The notes: a model not told the origin generated them from the letters alone. DNA of 24,924 nucleotides from DASQLQ01 sp035629935 (GCA_035629935.1 DASQLQ010000168.1:1-24924), one strand, 5' to 3'. Positions 7,070 through 15,336 are shown, counted from the stretch's first letter. Numbers and translations are program-made.

Positions 7070-8211
7070 TGGACCTCACGCGCGACGTGATCGCTTCACG
7101 AGGTCACCCCCTGTGGGCGGAGGTCGATCTCGGAGCTCTCCGTCACAACGTGCGCGAGCTGAAGAGGATCGCGGGTACTGCCGAGCTGATGGGTGTCGTG
7201 AAGGGATATGCATACGGTCACGGCAACCCAAGATCCGCCGAGGCGATCCTGGCAGGGGGAGCGACGCGACTGGGCGTTGCCCGTGTGGCAGAGGCCCTTC
7301 ATCTAAGGGAAGCGGGGATCAAGGAACCGATCCATGTCTTCACGGAGCCACCGGACGAGGCCGCTGCGACGATCGTTGCGAACGATCTAACGGCGACCAT
7401 CTACACCCCGCGGTTCGCGCGAGTTTTGTCGGAGGCAGCGATCGCCGCGGGAAGCAGTGTGCCGGTGCACGTCAAGTTGGACACGGGGATGCATCGCGTG
7501 GGTGTCATGGCCGAAGATGTTCTCGATGCGGTCGGCGTTTTCAAGACCCTCGAGGGGTTGCGGATCGAGGGGGCCTGGAGCCACCTGGCGGTCGCCGACG
7601 TACCCGACCACCCATTCACTCAGAAACAGATCGATCTGTTCCACGACTTGGTTGGAAAGATAGAGAAGGCGGGAGTGCCGCTGCGCTTCAAGCACATTGC
7701 CAACTCCGCGGCAACTCTGTCGACGCCGGCCAGCCACCTCGACGTCGTCCGTTGTGGGGTTGCCCTCTACGGACTCTGGCCCGGCCCCCAGCTCGCGGGA
7801 AGCGCAGACCTGAAGCCGGTGTTGTCACTGAAAGCCAGGGTCAACATGGTTAAGGAGGTGCCCGCCGGTGAAGCGCTCTCCTACGGTCTCGAGTACGAGT
7901 TAGACGCCCGCGGGAAGGTCGTGACGGTCCCCGTCGGATACGCGGATGGTTACGACAGGCGGCTATCGGGACGAGGGGAGGTCGGGATAGCGGGTAAGAG
8001 ATACCGCGTCTCGGGAACGGTTTGTATGGATCAATTCATGGTCGATGTAGGAGAGGACACTGTTGCGGTGGGATCCACGGTGGTGCTGATCGGAAATGAT
8101 GGCGAGATCTCGATAAGCGCTGAGGAACTGGCCGAGAAGCTCGGCACGATCAACTATGAGATCACCTCTCGTATCCCGTCTCGCGTGCCGCGTGTGTACA
8201 TAGATGGCTAA
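7069..8211 (+). CDS. alr: Alanine racemase
   Basis: This PLP enzyme converts L-alanine to D-alanine for peptidoglycan. The product is 380 residues, the usual length. Residues in VVKGYAYGHG (43-52) mark the PLP site, with Lys45 forming the Schiff base; most relatives have an Asn, Ala or Asp in place of the Gly-Tyr after the lysine, a mild variation. KLDTGMHRVGV, the catalytic tyrosine in SYGLEYE, and GTVCMDQFMVDVG are the other family motifs. The start ATG overlaps the nnr stop by one base. The end overlaps the alpha/beta hydrolase gene by eight bases. Racemase, hydrolase and t6A genes in this order are typical of actinobacteria. Confidence 0.96.
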   Translation: MDLTRDVIASRGHPLWAEVDLGALRHNVRELKRIAGTAELMGVVKGYAYGHGNPRSAEAILAGGATRLGVARVAEALHLREAGIKEPIHVFTEPPDEAAATIVANDLTATIYTPRFARVLSEAAIAAGSSVPVHVKLDTGMHRVGVMAEDVLDAVGVFKTLEGLRIEGAWSHLAVADVPDHPFTQKQIDLFHDLVGKIEKAGVPLRFKHIANSAATLSTPASHLDVVRCGVALYGLWPGPQLAGSADLKPVLSLKARVNMVKEVPAGEALSYGLEYELDARGKVVTVPVGYADGYDRRLSGRGEVGIAGKRYRVSGTVCMDQFMVDVGEDTVAVGSTVVLIGNDGEISISAEELAEKLGTINYEITSRIPSRVPRVYIDG

Positions 8212-9217
8212 GCGCAACGCTCTCGCCCTCGCCGGCGCGGCCGTGGGGCTCGGTGCTGGGCTGGTCGCCCAACGCTCGCTCGTCAATCGACGCCGGCGCA
8301 ACGATCCGGAAGGTGGCGAGCCCTTCGGCAGGCGCCGTGGTGTTCGCGCCCGGACCATCGAGCGTCCAGATGGTTCTCGGATCTTCATCGAAGAAGCCGG
8401 TCCCGAATCACCTCGTGGCGCGGTCTTCATCCACGGGTCCGTCCTGCGCAGTGACGTATGGCATTACCAATTGGCTGGGATGGGCGATCACAGGCTCGTC
8501 TTCTACGATCTGCGCGGCCACGGGTTGTCACATCCGAAGGGTTCGTCCGGCTACTCCGTCACAACCCTCGCCGACGATCTGGCAGCCGTGATCGAGGACT
8601 CCGGGCTAGAGGAAGTGGTCATCGTCGGCCATTCGGTCGGCGGCATGATCGCGTTGCAGCTCTGCCACCTGAATCGCAAACTGCTCGGCTCCAAGATCAG
8701 AGGCCTCGTGCTCACGAACACGACCCACCGTCCCGCATACGAAACTTTGGTTGGCGGTGCGGGGGTGGCCAAGGTCGAACGACTCGTGCGACGACCTCTG
8801 GACATGCTGGGGTCACAACATCATCAGATCGAGAGGCTCCGACGGATCCTCAAACCGTCGGATTCGGTATTCCTAGCTGTGGCATTCGCCGCGTTCGGCC
8901 CCCATGCCTCGGCGAAACAGATCGATTTCACGTACGACATGCTCACGGAGACTCCGACCGACGTCATCTTCGATCTCATCAAGGCTTACCGGGACTTCGA
9001 CGTTACGGACCACCTGGGGGACATAACGGTTCCGGCCCTCGTGATCGCCGGCACCCATGACCGCCTGACGGTGTCCGAGGCCTCGGAGCATCTGGTCCAA
9101 CACCTGCCAAAGGCCGAGCTTCAGTTGCTTCACGGCTGCGGGCATATGACGATGTTGGAGCGATACCGGGAGTTCAACGATCTGGTCGGGCGATTCCTGG
9201 ACGATACTTTGGGCTAG
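8204..9217 (+). CDS. Alpha/beta-fold hydrolase, probably membrane-anchored
   Basis: The 337-residue protein starts at ATG 8204, inside the end of alr. An N-terminal segment (about 5-22, LALAGAAVGLGAGLVAQ) followed by RRRR suggests a signal anchor. The fold is clear: HGS oxyanion region (77-79), nucleophile elbow GHSVGG with Ser144, and acid Asp286 in GTHD. The catalytic His314 lies in GCGHMTMLE. A cap region of about 90 residues follows the nucleophile. The substrate cannot be read from sequence; esters or lactones are typical. Hydrolases of this type occur between alr and tsaE in other actinobacteria, with no proven link to either pathway. Confidence 0.9.
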   Translation: MAKRNALALAGAAVGLGAGLVAQRSLVNRRRRNDPEGGEPFGRRRGVRARTIERPDGSRIFIEEAGPESPRGAVFIHGSVLRSDVWHYQLAGMGDHRLVFYDLRGHGLSHPKGSSGYSVTTLADDLAAVIEDSGLEEVVIVGHSVGGMIALQLCHLNRKLLGSKIRGLVLTNTTHRPAYETLVGGAGVAKVERLVRRPLDMLGSQHHQIERLRRILKPSDSVFLAVAFAAFGPHASAKQIDFTYDMLTETPTDVIFDLIKAYRDFDVTDHLGDITVPALVIAGTHDRLTVSEASEHLVQHLPKAELQLLHGCGHMTMLERYREFNDLVGRFLDDTLG

Positions 9218-9232
9218 CCGGGCGGCTGAAGT

Positions 9233-9237
9233 GGAGG
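9233..9237 (+). promoter_or_regulatory. Ribosome binding site that selects a CTG start
   Basis: GGAGG lies seven bases before CTG 9245. The next in-frame start, GTG 9260, would be 22 bases away, beyond normal range. This site therefore favours initiation at CTG. Confidence 0.65.
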
Positions 9238-9244
9238 TAGGAAA

Positions 9245-10351
9245 CTGAAAGATCATCGGGTGGAGAAGGTTGCCGACATCCTCGTCGATTACTCGACCAA
9301 GATCGGAGAAGGCGATCTCGTAGCGATCCGCGGTACTTATCTAGCGGAGCCGCTGATCCTGGCTTTGTACGAACGTTGCCTCGCCAAGGGCGCGCATCCC
9401 ATGATTCGCGCATCATTGCCTAAAGCCGAACCGATCTTCTATCGCGTCGCGCAGGAGCATCAACTCGAGTACGTGTGGGAGTCGGACAAATGGATGATGG
9501 AGAACCTCGACGCCTCATTCGCGATCATCAGTGACATGAACACGCGCCAGTTGTCACACGCCGACCCATCGAAGCAGGCAAAGGCATCGCTCGCGCGCAA
9601 GCCACTGATGGACACGTTCATGAAGCGTTCCGCTGCGGGGGAATATCGCTGGTGTGTGACGCTGTTTCCGACCGAGGCCCTCGCGATGGAAGCCGAGATG
9701 AGCCTCGAGGAATACGAGAATTTCTATTACCGGGCCTGTTTCGTCGACGAATCGGATCCTGTTGCGAAATGGCTCGAGGTAGCCGACCGTCACTCCACTC
9801 TGGTCGATTGGATCGGTGGACGTAAAGAGGTTCGGATCGAGGGAGAGGGAACGGACCTCACTCTGGGGATCGACGGCCGAACCTTCGTCCCCGCCGACGG
9901 AACTTTCAACTTCCCGGACGGTGAGTTCTTCACGGGCCCCGAGGAGACGAAGACGAACGGTTACGTAACGTTCAGTTTCCCTGCCATCTACGGCGGGCAA
10001 GCGGTCGAGGGCATCAGACTCCAGTTCGAGAACGGCCGGATCGTGGAAGCAACCGCCAAGAAGAACGAGGAGTTCTTGGTCAAGACCCTGGACACCGACG
10101 AGGGAGCCCGCGTGCTCGGGGAGCTTGGGATCGGCACGAACTACAACATCCCCGAGTTCACCGGCGACATCCTCTTGGACGAGAAGATCGGCGGGACGGT
10201 GCATCTGGCCGTGGGAGCTTCGTACCCGGAGACCGGGGGCAAGAACGAGTCGGCCGTCCATTGGGACATGGTGTGCGATCTCCGGGACGGGGGTCGTATC
10301 ACGGTCGACGGGGACGTCCTGATGGAGGACGGCAAATTCCTCGTCTCGTAA
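9245..10351 (+). CDS. M29-family metallo-aminopeptidase
   Basis: This enzyme should remove N-terminal residues from peptides using two metal ions, in the cytoplasm. From CTG 9245 the product has 368 residues; from GTG 9260, 363. I prefer CTG because of the ribosome site and because M29 proteins usually begin with a MKDxRVEKLA-like sequence, matched here by LKDHRVEKVADILV. Family features are the N-terminal Rossmann-like part with DYSTKIGEGDLV, NFPDGEFFTGPEE with metal-ligand glutamates, and the C-terminal ESAVHWDMVCDL with the His and Asp ligands. In other actinobacteria this gene is not usually between the hydrolase and tsaE, so its place looks like a local insertion. A gap of about 100 bases and a new promoter follow it. 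Confidence 0.88.
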   Translation: MKDHRVEKVADILVDYSTKIGEGDLVAIRGTYLAEPLILALYERCLAKGAHPMIRASLPKAEPIFYRVAQEHQLEYVWESDKWMMENLDASFAIISDMNTRQLSHADPSKQAKASLARKPLMDTFMKRSAAGEYRWCVTLFPTEALAMEAEMSLEEYENFYYRACFVDESDPVAKWLEVADRHSTLVDWIGGRKEVRIEGEGTDLTLGIDGRTFVPADGTFNFPDGEFFTGPEETKTNGYVTFSFPAIYGGQAVEGIRLQFENGRIVEATAKKNEEFLVKTLDTDEGARVLGELGIGTNYNIPEFTGDILLDEKIGGTVHLAVGASYPETGGKNESAVHWDMVCDLRDGGRITVDGDVLMEDGKFLVS

Positions 10352-10357
10352 GGGGAT

Positions 10358-10384
10358 CTAGCCCGAGGCCCGAACTAGCCCGAG
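10358..10384 (+). repeat. Short direct repeat CTAGCCCGAG, two copies
   Basis: CTAGCCCGAG occurs at 10358-10367 and 10375-10384, 17 bases apart, just after the aminopeptidase stop. It could be a protein-binding pair or chance. Confidence 0.35.
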
Positions 10385-10422
10385 CGACGATGGGTTCGAC
10401 CTCCGGAGGAACTCATCAAGTG

Positions 10423-10451
10423 TTGACCAGGAGGGTGCTGCTCACTAGTGT
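10423..10451 (+). promoter_or_regulatory. Promoter for a leaderless transcript of the udg-tsaEB-rimI-tsaD genes
   Basis: TTGACC (10423-10428), a 17-base spacer and TAGTGT (10446-10451) fit actinobacterial housekeeping promoters. The -10 box ends six bases before ATG 10458, so the first transcribed base would be about the A of that ATG. No Shine-Dalgarno sequence lies in range, and a TAG in frame at 10446 rules out an upstream start; both agree with leaderless translation. Confidence 0.6.
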
Positions 10452-10457
10452 CGAGTG

Positions 10458-11114
10458 ATGCCGCCGGGACCCACCGCTCCAGCGCGCCTCGATTTCGTTT
10501 CTGTCCAGCAAGAGGCGTTGCAGTGCACTAGATGCCCCCTGTCGAAGGGTCGCACTCAGGTCGTCTGGGCCGACGGGAACCTCGATTCCGATGTCTTGTT
10601 CATCGGGGAGGCTCCCGGGTTCCACGAGGACAAGCAGGGAAAGCCGTTCGTGGGTGCCTCCGGCCAACTCCTGGACAAGCTATTGGCCGAGGTGGGGCTG
10701 GACCGTACCCAGGTTGCGATCGTCAATGTAGTGAAGTGCCGCCCACCGGGTAATCGAGACCCACTTCCCGACGAGATCGAAGCGTGTCGCCCCTACCTCG
10801 AGGCGCAACTCGACCACATGCAGCCGCGCGTGATCGTCACGTTGGGCAACTTCGCCACCCGATTCATCATCAATCAGCCGATCGGGATCACCAAGGCGCG
10901 TGGGCAGAGGTTCGCGTTCCGTGACGCGGTCGTCATCCCTACGTTCCATCCGGCAGCAGCACTGCGCGGCGGTCGCTTCGGCGGCCTCAGCCCCATCGAC
11001 GGGATCCGAGAGGACTTCCGATCGGTACGACAGGTCATCGATTCGGCCCCGGTCGCGAAGCCGAACGAGCAAGATGGGGCCGCGACCGAGTCCGAGCAAC
11101 TCGGATTGTTCTAG
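10458..11114 (+). CDS. udg: Family-4 (iron-sulfur) uracil-DNA glycosylase
   Basis: This enzyme removes uracil from DNA, the first step of base-excision repair of deaminated cytosine. The product has 218 residues. Four cysteines, C23, C26, C94 and C110, have the same spacing (3, 68, 16) as the 4Fe-4S ligands I recall from the Thermus enzyme. GEAPG (50-54) and GKPFVGASGQ form the active-site region, and TFHPAAALR (162-170) is the DNA-intercalation loop region. The last five residues, QLGLF, fit the sliding-clamp binding pentapeptide QLxLF, after a flexible tail (about 195-213), so docking to DnaN is plausible. ATG 10458 is preferred over GTG 10455 because of the predicted transcription start. 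It is the first gene of the t6A cluster. Confidence 0.93.
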   Translation: MPPGPTAPARLDFVSVQQEALQCTRCPLSKGRTQVVWADGNLDSDVLFIGEAPGFHEDKQGKPFVGASGQLLDKLLAEVGLDRTQVAIVNVVKCRPPGNRDPLPDEIEACRPYLEAQLDHMQPRVIVTLGNFATRFIINQPIGITKARGQRFAFRDAVVIPTFHPAAALRGGRFGGLSPIDGIREDFRSVRQVIDSAPVAKPNEQDGAATESEQLGLF

Positions 11115-11121
11115 AAACCCC

Positions 11122-11721
11122 ATGAAGGTTCTCTCGGTAATGACGCATTCCGCGGAGGAGACGCGAATCGTTGGCGCGGCCCTGGCTCCGAATCTTCTCC
11201 CGGGCGATGTCGTCAGCCTCAGCGGCGATCTGGGCGCCGGTAAGACTGTCTTCGTGCAGGGGCTGTGCGCCGCGCTCGGGGTCGAGGACAGGGTTCTCAG
11301 CCCAACGTTCACGATCGTTCACGAATACGAAGGGCGCTTCCCGATCATCCATCTGGACATCTACCGGCTCGACTCCTTCCAGGAGGTTCTCGATCTGGGC
11401 TTCGAGGAGTTCCTCGATCCCAGCAGCGTCGTGCTGGTCGAGTGGGGAGAGGCGATCGGGCCACTGCTGCCGCGCCGATTCCTCGAGGTGGAGCTGCGAC
11501 AGCCGGGGGTGTCGGATCCCGAGGATCACCGGGCGCTGACGTTCCGTCCGCACGGGGCGGAGTGGATCGCCAAGGTCCAGTCGATGCGGGAGACGGCCGA
11601 GACGCTCTTGGCGGCCGCCTCGGAGGTGGCTACGACGGAGACCCGCTTCTTCGTTACGGACGAACCTCAAGCCCCTCCAGGTAGAGGGAGAATTAGCGAG
11701 ACCGGTACCGACTCCGGATAG
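11122..11721 (+). CDS. tsaE: tRNA t6A biosynthesis ATPase TsaE
   Basis: TsaE is the ATPase that works with TsaB and TsaD in adding threonylcarbamoyl to A37 of tRNAs reading ANN codons. Family motifs are SGDLGAGKT (P-loop, Lys41), SPTFTIVHEY, HLDIYRL and VEWGE. From ATG 11122 the product has 199 residues; ATG 11140 would also fit, removing six. Most TsaE proteins have about 150-160 residues. The extra ~50 at the C-terminus (from about residue 145) are a helix-prone stretch and then a low-complexity Pro/Gly/Thr tail that I cannot assign. The gene lies seven bases after udg and 43 before tsaB. Confidence 0.94.
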   Translation: MKVLSVMTHSAEETRIVGAALAPNLLPGDVVSLSGDLGAGKTVFVQGLCAALGVEDRVLSPTFTIVHEYEGRFPIIHLDIYRLDSFQEVLDLGFEEFLDPSSVVLVEWGEAIGPLLPRRFLEVELRQPGVSDPEDHRALTFRPHGAEWIAKVQSMRETAETLLAAASEVATTETRFFVTDEPQAPPGRGRISETGTDSG

Positions 11722-11764
11722 GTGATGGGCTCGGCCATCGCCCAGAGAGGGATGGGGATCCATT

Positions 11765-12475
11765 TTGCTGGTTCTTGGAATCGAGACCTCCACGCCGCTC
11801 GCCAGCGTTGCTCTGGGATCGGAGCAGGGCGTCGTCGCGAGCGCGATGGTCTCGCGGGGAGCCAACTACAACGAATTCCTGCTCCCGGCGATCCGGTTCT
11901 GCCTGGACGAGGCGGGGCTCGGCTACCGGAATATCGGTGCCGTGGCGGTCGGGCTCGGGCCGGGTCTCTTCACCGGGATGAGGGTGGGGGTCGCCACCGG
12001 CAAAGCTCTGGCGCAAACGTTGTCGGTGCCCATCGTCGGCATGGCCAGTCTGGATCTTGTCGCCTATGAGGTCAGACACTCGGCGAAAACGATCTGCGCG
12101 ATCCTCGACGCGCGCCGTAACCAGGTGTTCTACGCGTTCTATCGTTCTTCGCCGGGAGGCGTTCAACGCATGACGCGTTATCAGGTGGACAAACCCGGCA
12201 CTCTGGCGATCGGCCTTGCTTCTAGGCCCGAGGAGGTCCTGTTGGTGGGAAACGGCGCGCATCTCTATGCCGACGTTTTCGGCGACCTGCGGTCGGTGGC
12301 CGAGATCGGAAGCTTGGGCGACTCGTTCCCCGACGCCAGATCGCTTGTCGAACTGAGCCTTCCCCGGTTGTTCCGGCAGGACTTCGATTCTCCTTACGAC
12401 CTCGTTCCGCTCTATCTCAGGCAGTCGGCGCGGAAGATCGAGTGGGAGAGCATCAGAGGAAGTAGGTCGGCCTGA
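11765..12475 (+). CDS. tsaB: tRNA t6A biosynthesis scaffold protein TsaB
   Basis: TsaB is an ASKHA-fold partner that dimerises with TsaD and lacks its catalytic metal site. The product has 236 residues. LGIETSTPLASVAL at the start, GLGPGLFTGMRVGVATGKALA in the middle and LYLRQSA near the end are characteristic. The start is TTG 11765, with GGGG (about 11753-11756) seven or eight bases upstream; no ATG or GTG is near. The stop shares its last base with the start of rimI (TGATG). Confidence 0.94.
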   Translation: MLVLGIETSTPLASVALGSEQGVVASAMVSRGANYNEFLLPAIRFCLDEAGLGYRNIGAVAVGLGPGLFTGMRVGVATGKALAQTLSVPIVGMASLDLVAYEVRHSAKTICAILDARRNQVFYAFYRSSPGGVQRMTRYQVDKPGTLAIGLASRPEEVLLVGNGAHLYADVFGDLRSVAEIGSLGDSFPDARSLVELSLPRLFRQDFDSPYDLVPLYLRQSARKIEWESIRGSRSA

Positions 12476-13029
12476 TGGCGCTGGCGCGGTCTCACGAGAC
12501 CGACCCCATCCATGGACTAGAGCTAACGCGCATGCGTAGGCGCCATCTTCGGAAGGTTCTCGCGATCGAAGCGCGCGTGTACCCACGGCCGTGGAGCATG
12601 TCTCTGTTCTTGAGCGAGCTTGCGCAGAAGTCGACCCGCACTTATCTCGTGGCGCGTCACAGTGGAGACGTCATCGGCTACGCGGGGATGATGTTCACCG
12701 GCAAGGAAGCTCACGTGACGAACATCGCGGTCGATCCGGATTTCCATGGACGGAAGGTCGGTTCGCGATTGTTGCTGACGATCGTCACCGAAGCGTTAGC
12801 TAGAGGAGCCGACAATCTTTCCCTCGAGGTGCGTGTTTCGAACGGTGCTGCTCAATCGATGTACCGGAAGTTCGGATTCGATATCTCCGGCGTTCGCAAG
12901 GGCTATTACATCGAGACCAACGAAGACGCTCTCGTGATGGTCGTCGAGAACTCGCTGTCGACGGATTACCGGATGCGTCTGCAAGAGATCCGCTCTGAGC
13001 TCGATGCCGCTTCGGGAGCCGGTCGGTGA
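12475..13029 (+). CDS. rimI: GNAT N-acetyltransferase, RimI type
   Basis: RimI acetylates protein N-termini, classically ribosomal protein S18, using acetyl-CoA. The product has 184 residues, some 20 more than E. coli RimI, with extra residues at both ends. I see YPRPWS at the N-terminal substrate-side region and the acetyl-CoA loop in NIAVDPDFHGRKVGSRLL (motif A, Q/RxxGxG/A-like with a lysine-valine in the loop). LEVRVSNGAAQSMYRKFGF is motif B. It is coupled to tsaB by a one-base overlap and to tsaD by GTGA. Its place between tsaB and tsaD is standard for actinobacteria. Confidence 0.92.
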   Translation: MALARSHETDPIHGLELTRMRRRHLRKVLAIEARVYPRPWSMSLFLSELAQKSTRTYLVARHSGDVIGYAGMMFTGKEAHVTNIAVDPDFHGRKVGSRLLLTIVTEALARGADNLSLEVRVSNGAAQSMYRKFGFDISGVRKGYYIETNEDALVMVVENSLSTDYRMRLQEIRSELDAASGAGR

Positions 13030-14129
13030 GCGAGACCTTCTGGCCGGCCGATCCACCGGCCGGGACGATCACCGCACCCGAGGCTCTGGCGCGCAAGCAG
13101 CCGATCGCGGAGTGGGACGAGGACACGCTCGTACTTGGGATCGAGACCTCGTGTGACGAGACCTCCGCCGCAGTGGTCCGGGGGGGCCGCGAGATCCTGT
13201 CGAACGTCGTCGTTTCGCAGGGAGAGCTTCATGGTGAGTACGGCGGGATCGTGCCGGAGATCGCCGCACGTGCTCACGTCGAGGCCTTGACGCCAGCGAT
13301 CGGCGATGCGCTGATGAAGGCAGACGCGACCTTCTGGGATCTCGACGCAGTTGCTTCAACCTTGGGTCCCGGTTTGATCGGGTCATTGCTCGTCGGGGTG
13401 GCGGAAGGCAAAGCCATCTCGAGCGCGTTGGAGATCCCCTTCGTCGGTGTGAACCATCTCGAAGGTCATCTCTATTCGAACCTCTTGGCCGATCAAGCTG
13501 CGACCTTCCCCGCCCTTGCGCTGATCATCTCGGGGGGACACACGATGCTGGTTCACGCGAAAGGCCATGGCGACTACGAGATCCTCGGCAGCACCATCGA
13601 CGACGCAGCGGGCGAGGCATTCGACAAGGTCGCTCGCTTCTTGGGGCTCGAGTATCCGGGGGGGCCGGAGATCGACCGTTTGTCGTTGATCGGCAACCCC
13701 GATGCTTTCGCTTTTCCCCGGGCGATGCTGAATGAGCCCGGGTTCGACGTGTCCTATTCGGGGCTGAAAACGGCCGTGATCAATCAGGTGCGCAAGCTCG
13801 AGGCGAAGGACGAAGAGGTCATCGTCGAGGACGTGGCGGCTTCCTTCCAGAAGGCTGTCGTCGATGTCCAGGTGGCCAAGACGATGATGGCCGTGGACCT
13901 GGCTTCAGCCAACCAGGTCTTCCTTTGCGGAGGAGTGGCGGCGAATTCGGGGCTCCGGTCGCGACTGGCCGCCGAGTGCGAGGACAAGGGTGTGAAGCTG
14001 TTCGTGCCCCCCCTTGAGTTGTGTACCGACAACGCGGCGATGATCGCTGCCTGTGCCACGGCCATGCTGCGCCGGGGCATCTACCACCCGCTGGAGACCT
14101 CGCCGGATCCCAACCTCAAGCTGGCCTAG
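13026..14129 (+). CDS. tsaD: tRNA N6-threonylcarbamoyladenosine transferase TsaD
   Basis: TsaD transfers the threonylcarbamoyl group to A37 of tRNA. The product has 367 residues, with about 30 extra at the N-terminus before LGIETSCDETSAA. The metal site is shown by NHLEGHL (HxxxH) and the aspartate in CTDNAAMIA. Other motifs are GPGLIGSLLVG, ISGGHTMLV and GGVAANSGLRSRL. The start GTG 13026 overlaps the rimI stop (GTGA). The gene ends 13 bases from the convergent HNH gene, with no obvious terminator between them. Confidence 0.96.
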   Translation: MSETFWPADPPAGTITAPEALARKQPIAEWDEDTLVLGIETSCDETSAAVVRGGREILSNVVVSQGELHGEYGGIVPEIAARAHVEALTPAIGDALMKADATFWDLDAVASTLGPGLIGSLLVGVAEGKAISSALEIPFVGVNHLEGHLYSNLLADQAATFPALALIISGGHTMLVHAKGHGDYEILGSTIDDAAGEAFDKVARFLGLEYPGGPEIDRLSLIGNPDAFAFPRAMLNEPGFDVSYSGLKTAVINQVRKLEAKDEEVIVEDVAASFQKAVVDVQVAKTMMAVDLASANQVFLCGGVAANSGLRSRLAAECEDKGVKLFVPPLELCTDNAAMIAACATAMLRRGIYHPLETSPDPNLKLA

Positions 14130-14142
14130 CGCAGGTTATCGA

Positions 14143-15255
14143 TCAGGGCTCGGGAGGTTTCAGCCTTCCTGCCTTACGGTCCTGCCGGGTTTTCTCCTGA
14201 TGACAGTTCCAGCACCGAGGCCTGAGATTGGGATGCGAACTCGGACCTTTCGCCGCGTACGGATGAACGTGATCGAACTCCGTTCGGAATCGATTGCCGC
14301 AATCGATGCACAAGACCCCGTCGAAGTCAGGCGGATCACCGAGCTCCAAAGCGACTCGCACTTCCACCGGAGCGGTGCGCGACCAGCGTTTGTGATGACG
14401 GAGGTCAACCCCGTCGAAGAACAGTGCGTTCAGGAAGGCATCGGTGCCGATCGTCCGCGCGACCTGAGGTGGTACGGGACCGATGCCGGGGATCTTGCAC
14501 ACCTCGCCTTTGCGCACATCTTTCCACCCGCGCTTCGCCACTTGATGGCTCACCAACACAACGAGCTCAGGTCGTTTGGCTCGGCCCTTGCCGGCGCCCG
14601 ACAGCAATGACGTATAGGCGTCGGCGAGATGGCAGTGGAAGGGCTCGTTCACTCCTTTGGCTCTAGCCCTCTTGCCCAATCGTTCGGCCTCGGCTTCGGC
14701 CCTCGCAACGATCGGGGCTCCGACGTGTGGTTCAAGGGCGAGATGGACGTGCACCATTCCCAGCCCATCTGAATGGCTCCTTGCGTACCGCGCCGCTCGT
14801 TGGCGAGCACCCAGGTCGCGGTGCTGTTCGGCATCGAGCTTTTTCTGACGCGCTTTGTCCTTGAGGACGTGGAACGAGTCGCGCTGAGCAACTTTCACCA
14901 GCTCCCTTGCGGAACCGGGGGCCGAGACCTCGGCATCGGCGATCTGGGCGGCCTGGTCCAAGGAAAGCTTCCCCGCCTGCATGGCCAGGTGGAGGTCGTC
15001 CGAAGACGCCATCACCTTGCCGGTGGTGACCGTTGCCTTCGCTTTGCCCTGTGAGCTGCCGGTGGCGCGCGCCACGGTCTCGACGTCGTCCAGCTTGCGG
15101 GCAAGCGCCGCCACACTGAACTCGGCCAGCTTGATGGCCTTTGCGAAGGTCGCAAGTCGCTTCCTGGCCACCGCCGCACTGCAGAGCTCGGGCTCCAAGT
15201 CGGCGGCCGCCTTTTCCAGGAACTCCACCGCTTGGTCCTCGTAGAACACTTCCAT
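14143..15255 (-). CDS. HNH endonuclease domain protein, DUF222-like
   Basis: The 370-residue product has a helical N-terminal two thirds (coiled, Ala/Lys/Gln-rich) like DUF222/13E12 proteins of actinobacteria. The C-terminal HNH nuclease has zinc pair C316-x2-C319, core Asp328-His329 with His331, Asn343, and second zinc pair C348-x2-C351. It should cut DNA with one metal ion. Such genes are multi-copy and often accessory in actinobacteria; the biological role is unsettled. It points against its neighbours and lies exactly between tsaD and groES, which adjoin in many relatives, so it looks inserted. Start ATG 15255 has AAGG just upstream. I see no flanking repeats that would prove mobility. 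Confidence 0.85.
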   Translation of the reverse strand: MEVFYEDQAVEFLEKAAADLEPELCSAAVARKRLATFAKAIKLAEFSVAALARKLDDVETVARATGSSQGKAKATVTTGKVMASSDDLHLAMQAGKLSLDQAAQIADAEVSAPGSARELVKVAQRDSFHVLKDKARQKKLDAEQHRDLGARQRAARYARSHSDGLGMVHVHLALEPHVGAPIVARAEAEAERLGKRARAKGVNEPFHCHLADAYTSLLSGAGKGRAKRPELVVLVSHQVAKRGWKDVRKGEVCKIPGIGPVPPQVARTIGTDAFLNALFFDGVDLRHHKRWSRTAPVEVRVALELGDPPDFDGVLCIDCGNRFRTEFDHVHPYAAKGPSSHPNLRPRCWNCHQEKTRQDRKAGRLKPPEP

Positions 15256-15307
15256 GCCTTCATTTTGCTGAGGGGGTACGACACTTTTTTGGACCGAGCC
15301 GGCCCGT

Positions 15308-15336
15308 TTGCCAGGTTATGCCCCCGGCGGTACCCT
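15308..15336 (+). promoter_or_regulatory. groES promoter
   Basis: TTGCCA (15308-15313), a 17-base spacer and TACCCT (15331-15336) fit the actinobacterial -35/-10 pattern. The last base of the -10 box is the first base of the CIRCE operator, so a bound HrcA would block polymerase. Confidence 0.6.

Noticed and set aside
14130..15255. Insertion sequence around the HNH gene
   Set aside because: No transposase and no terminal inverted or target-site repeats are visible at its edges.
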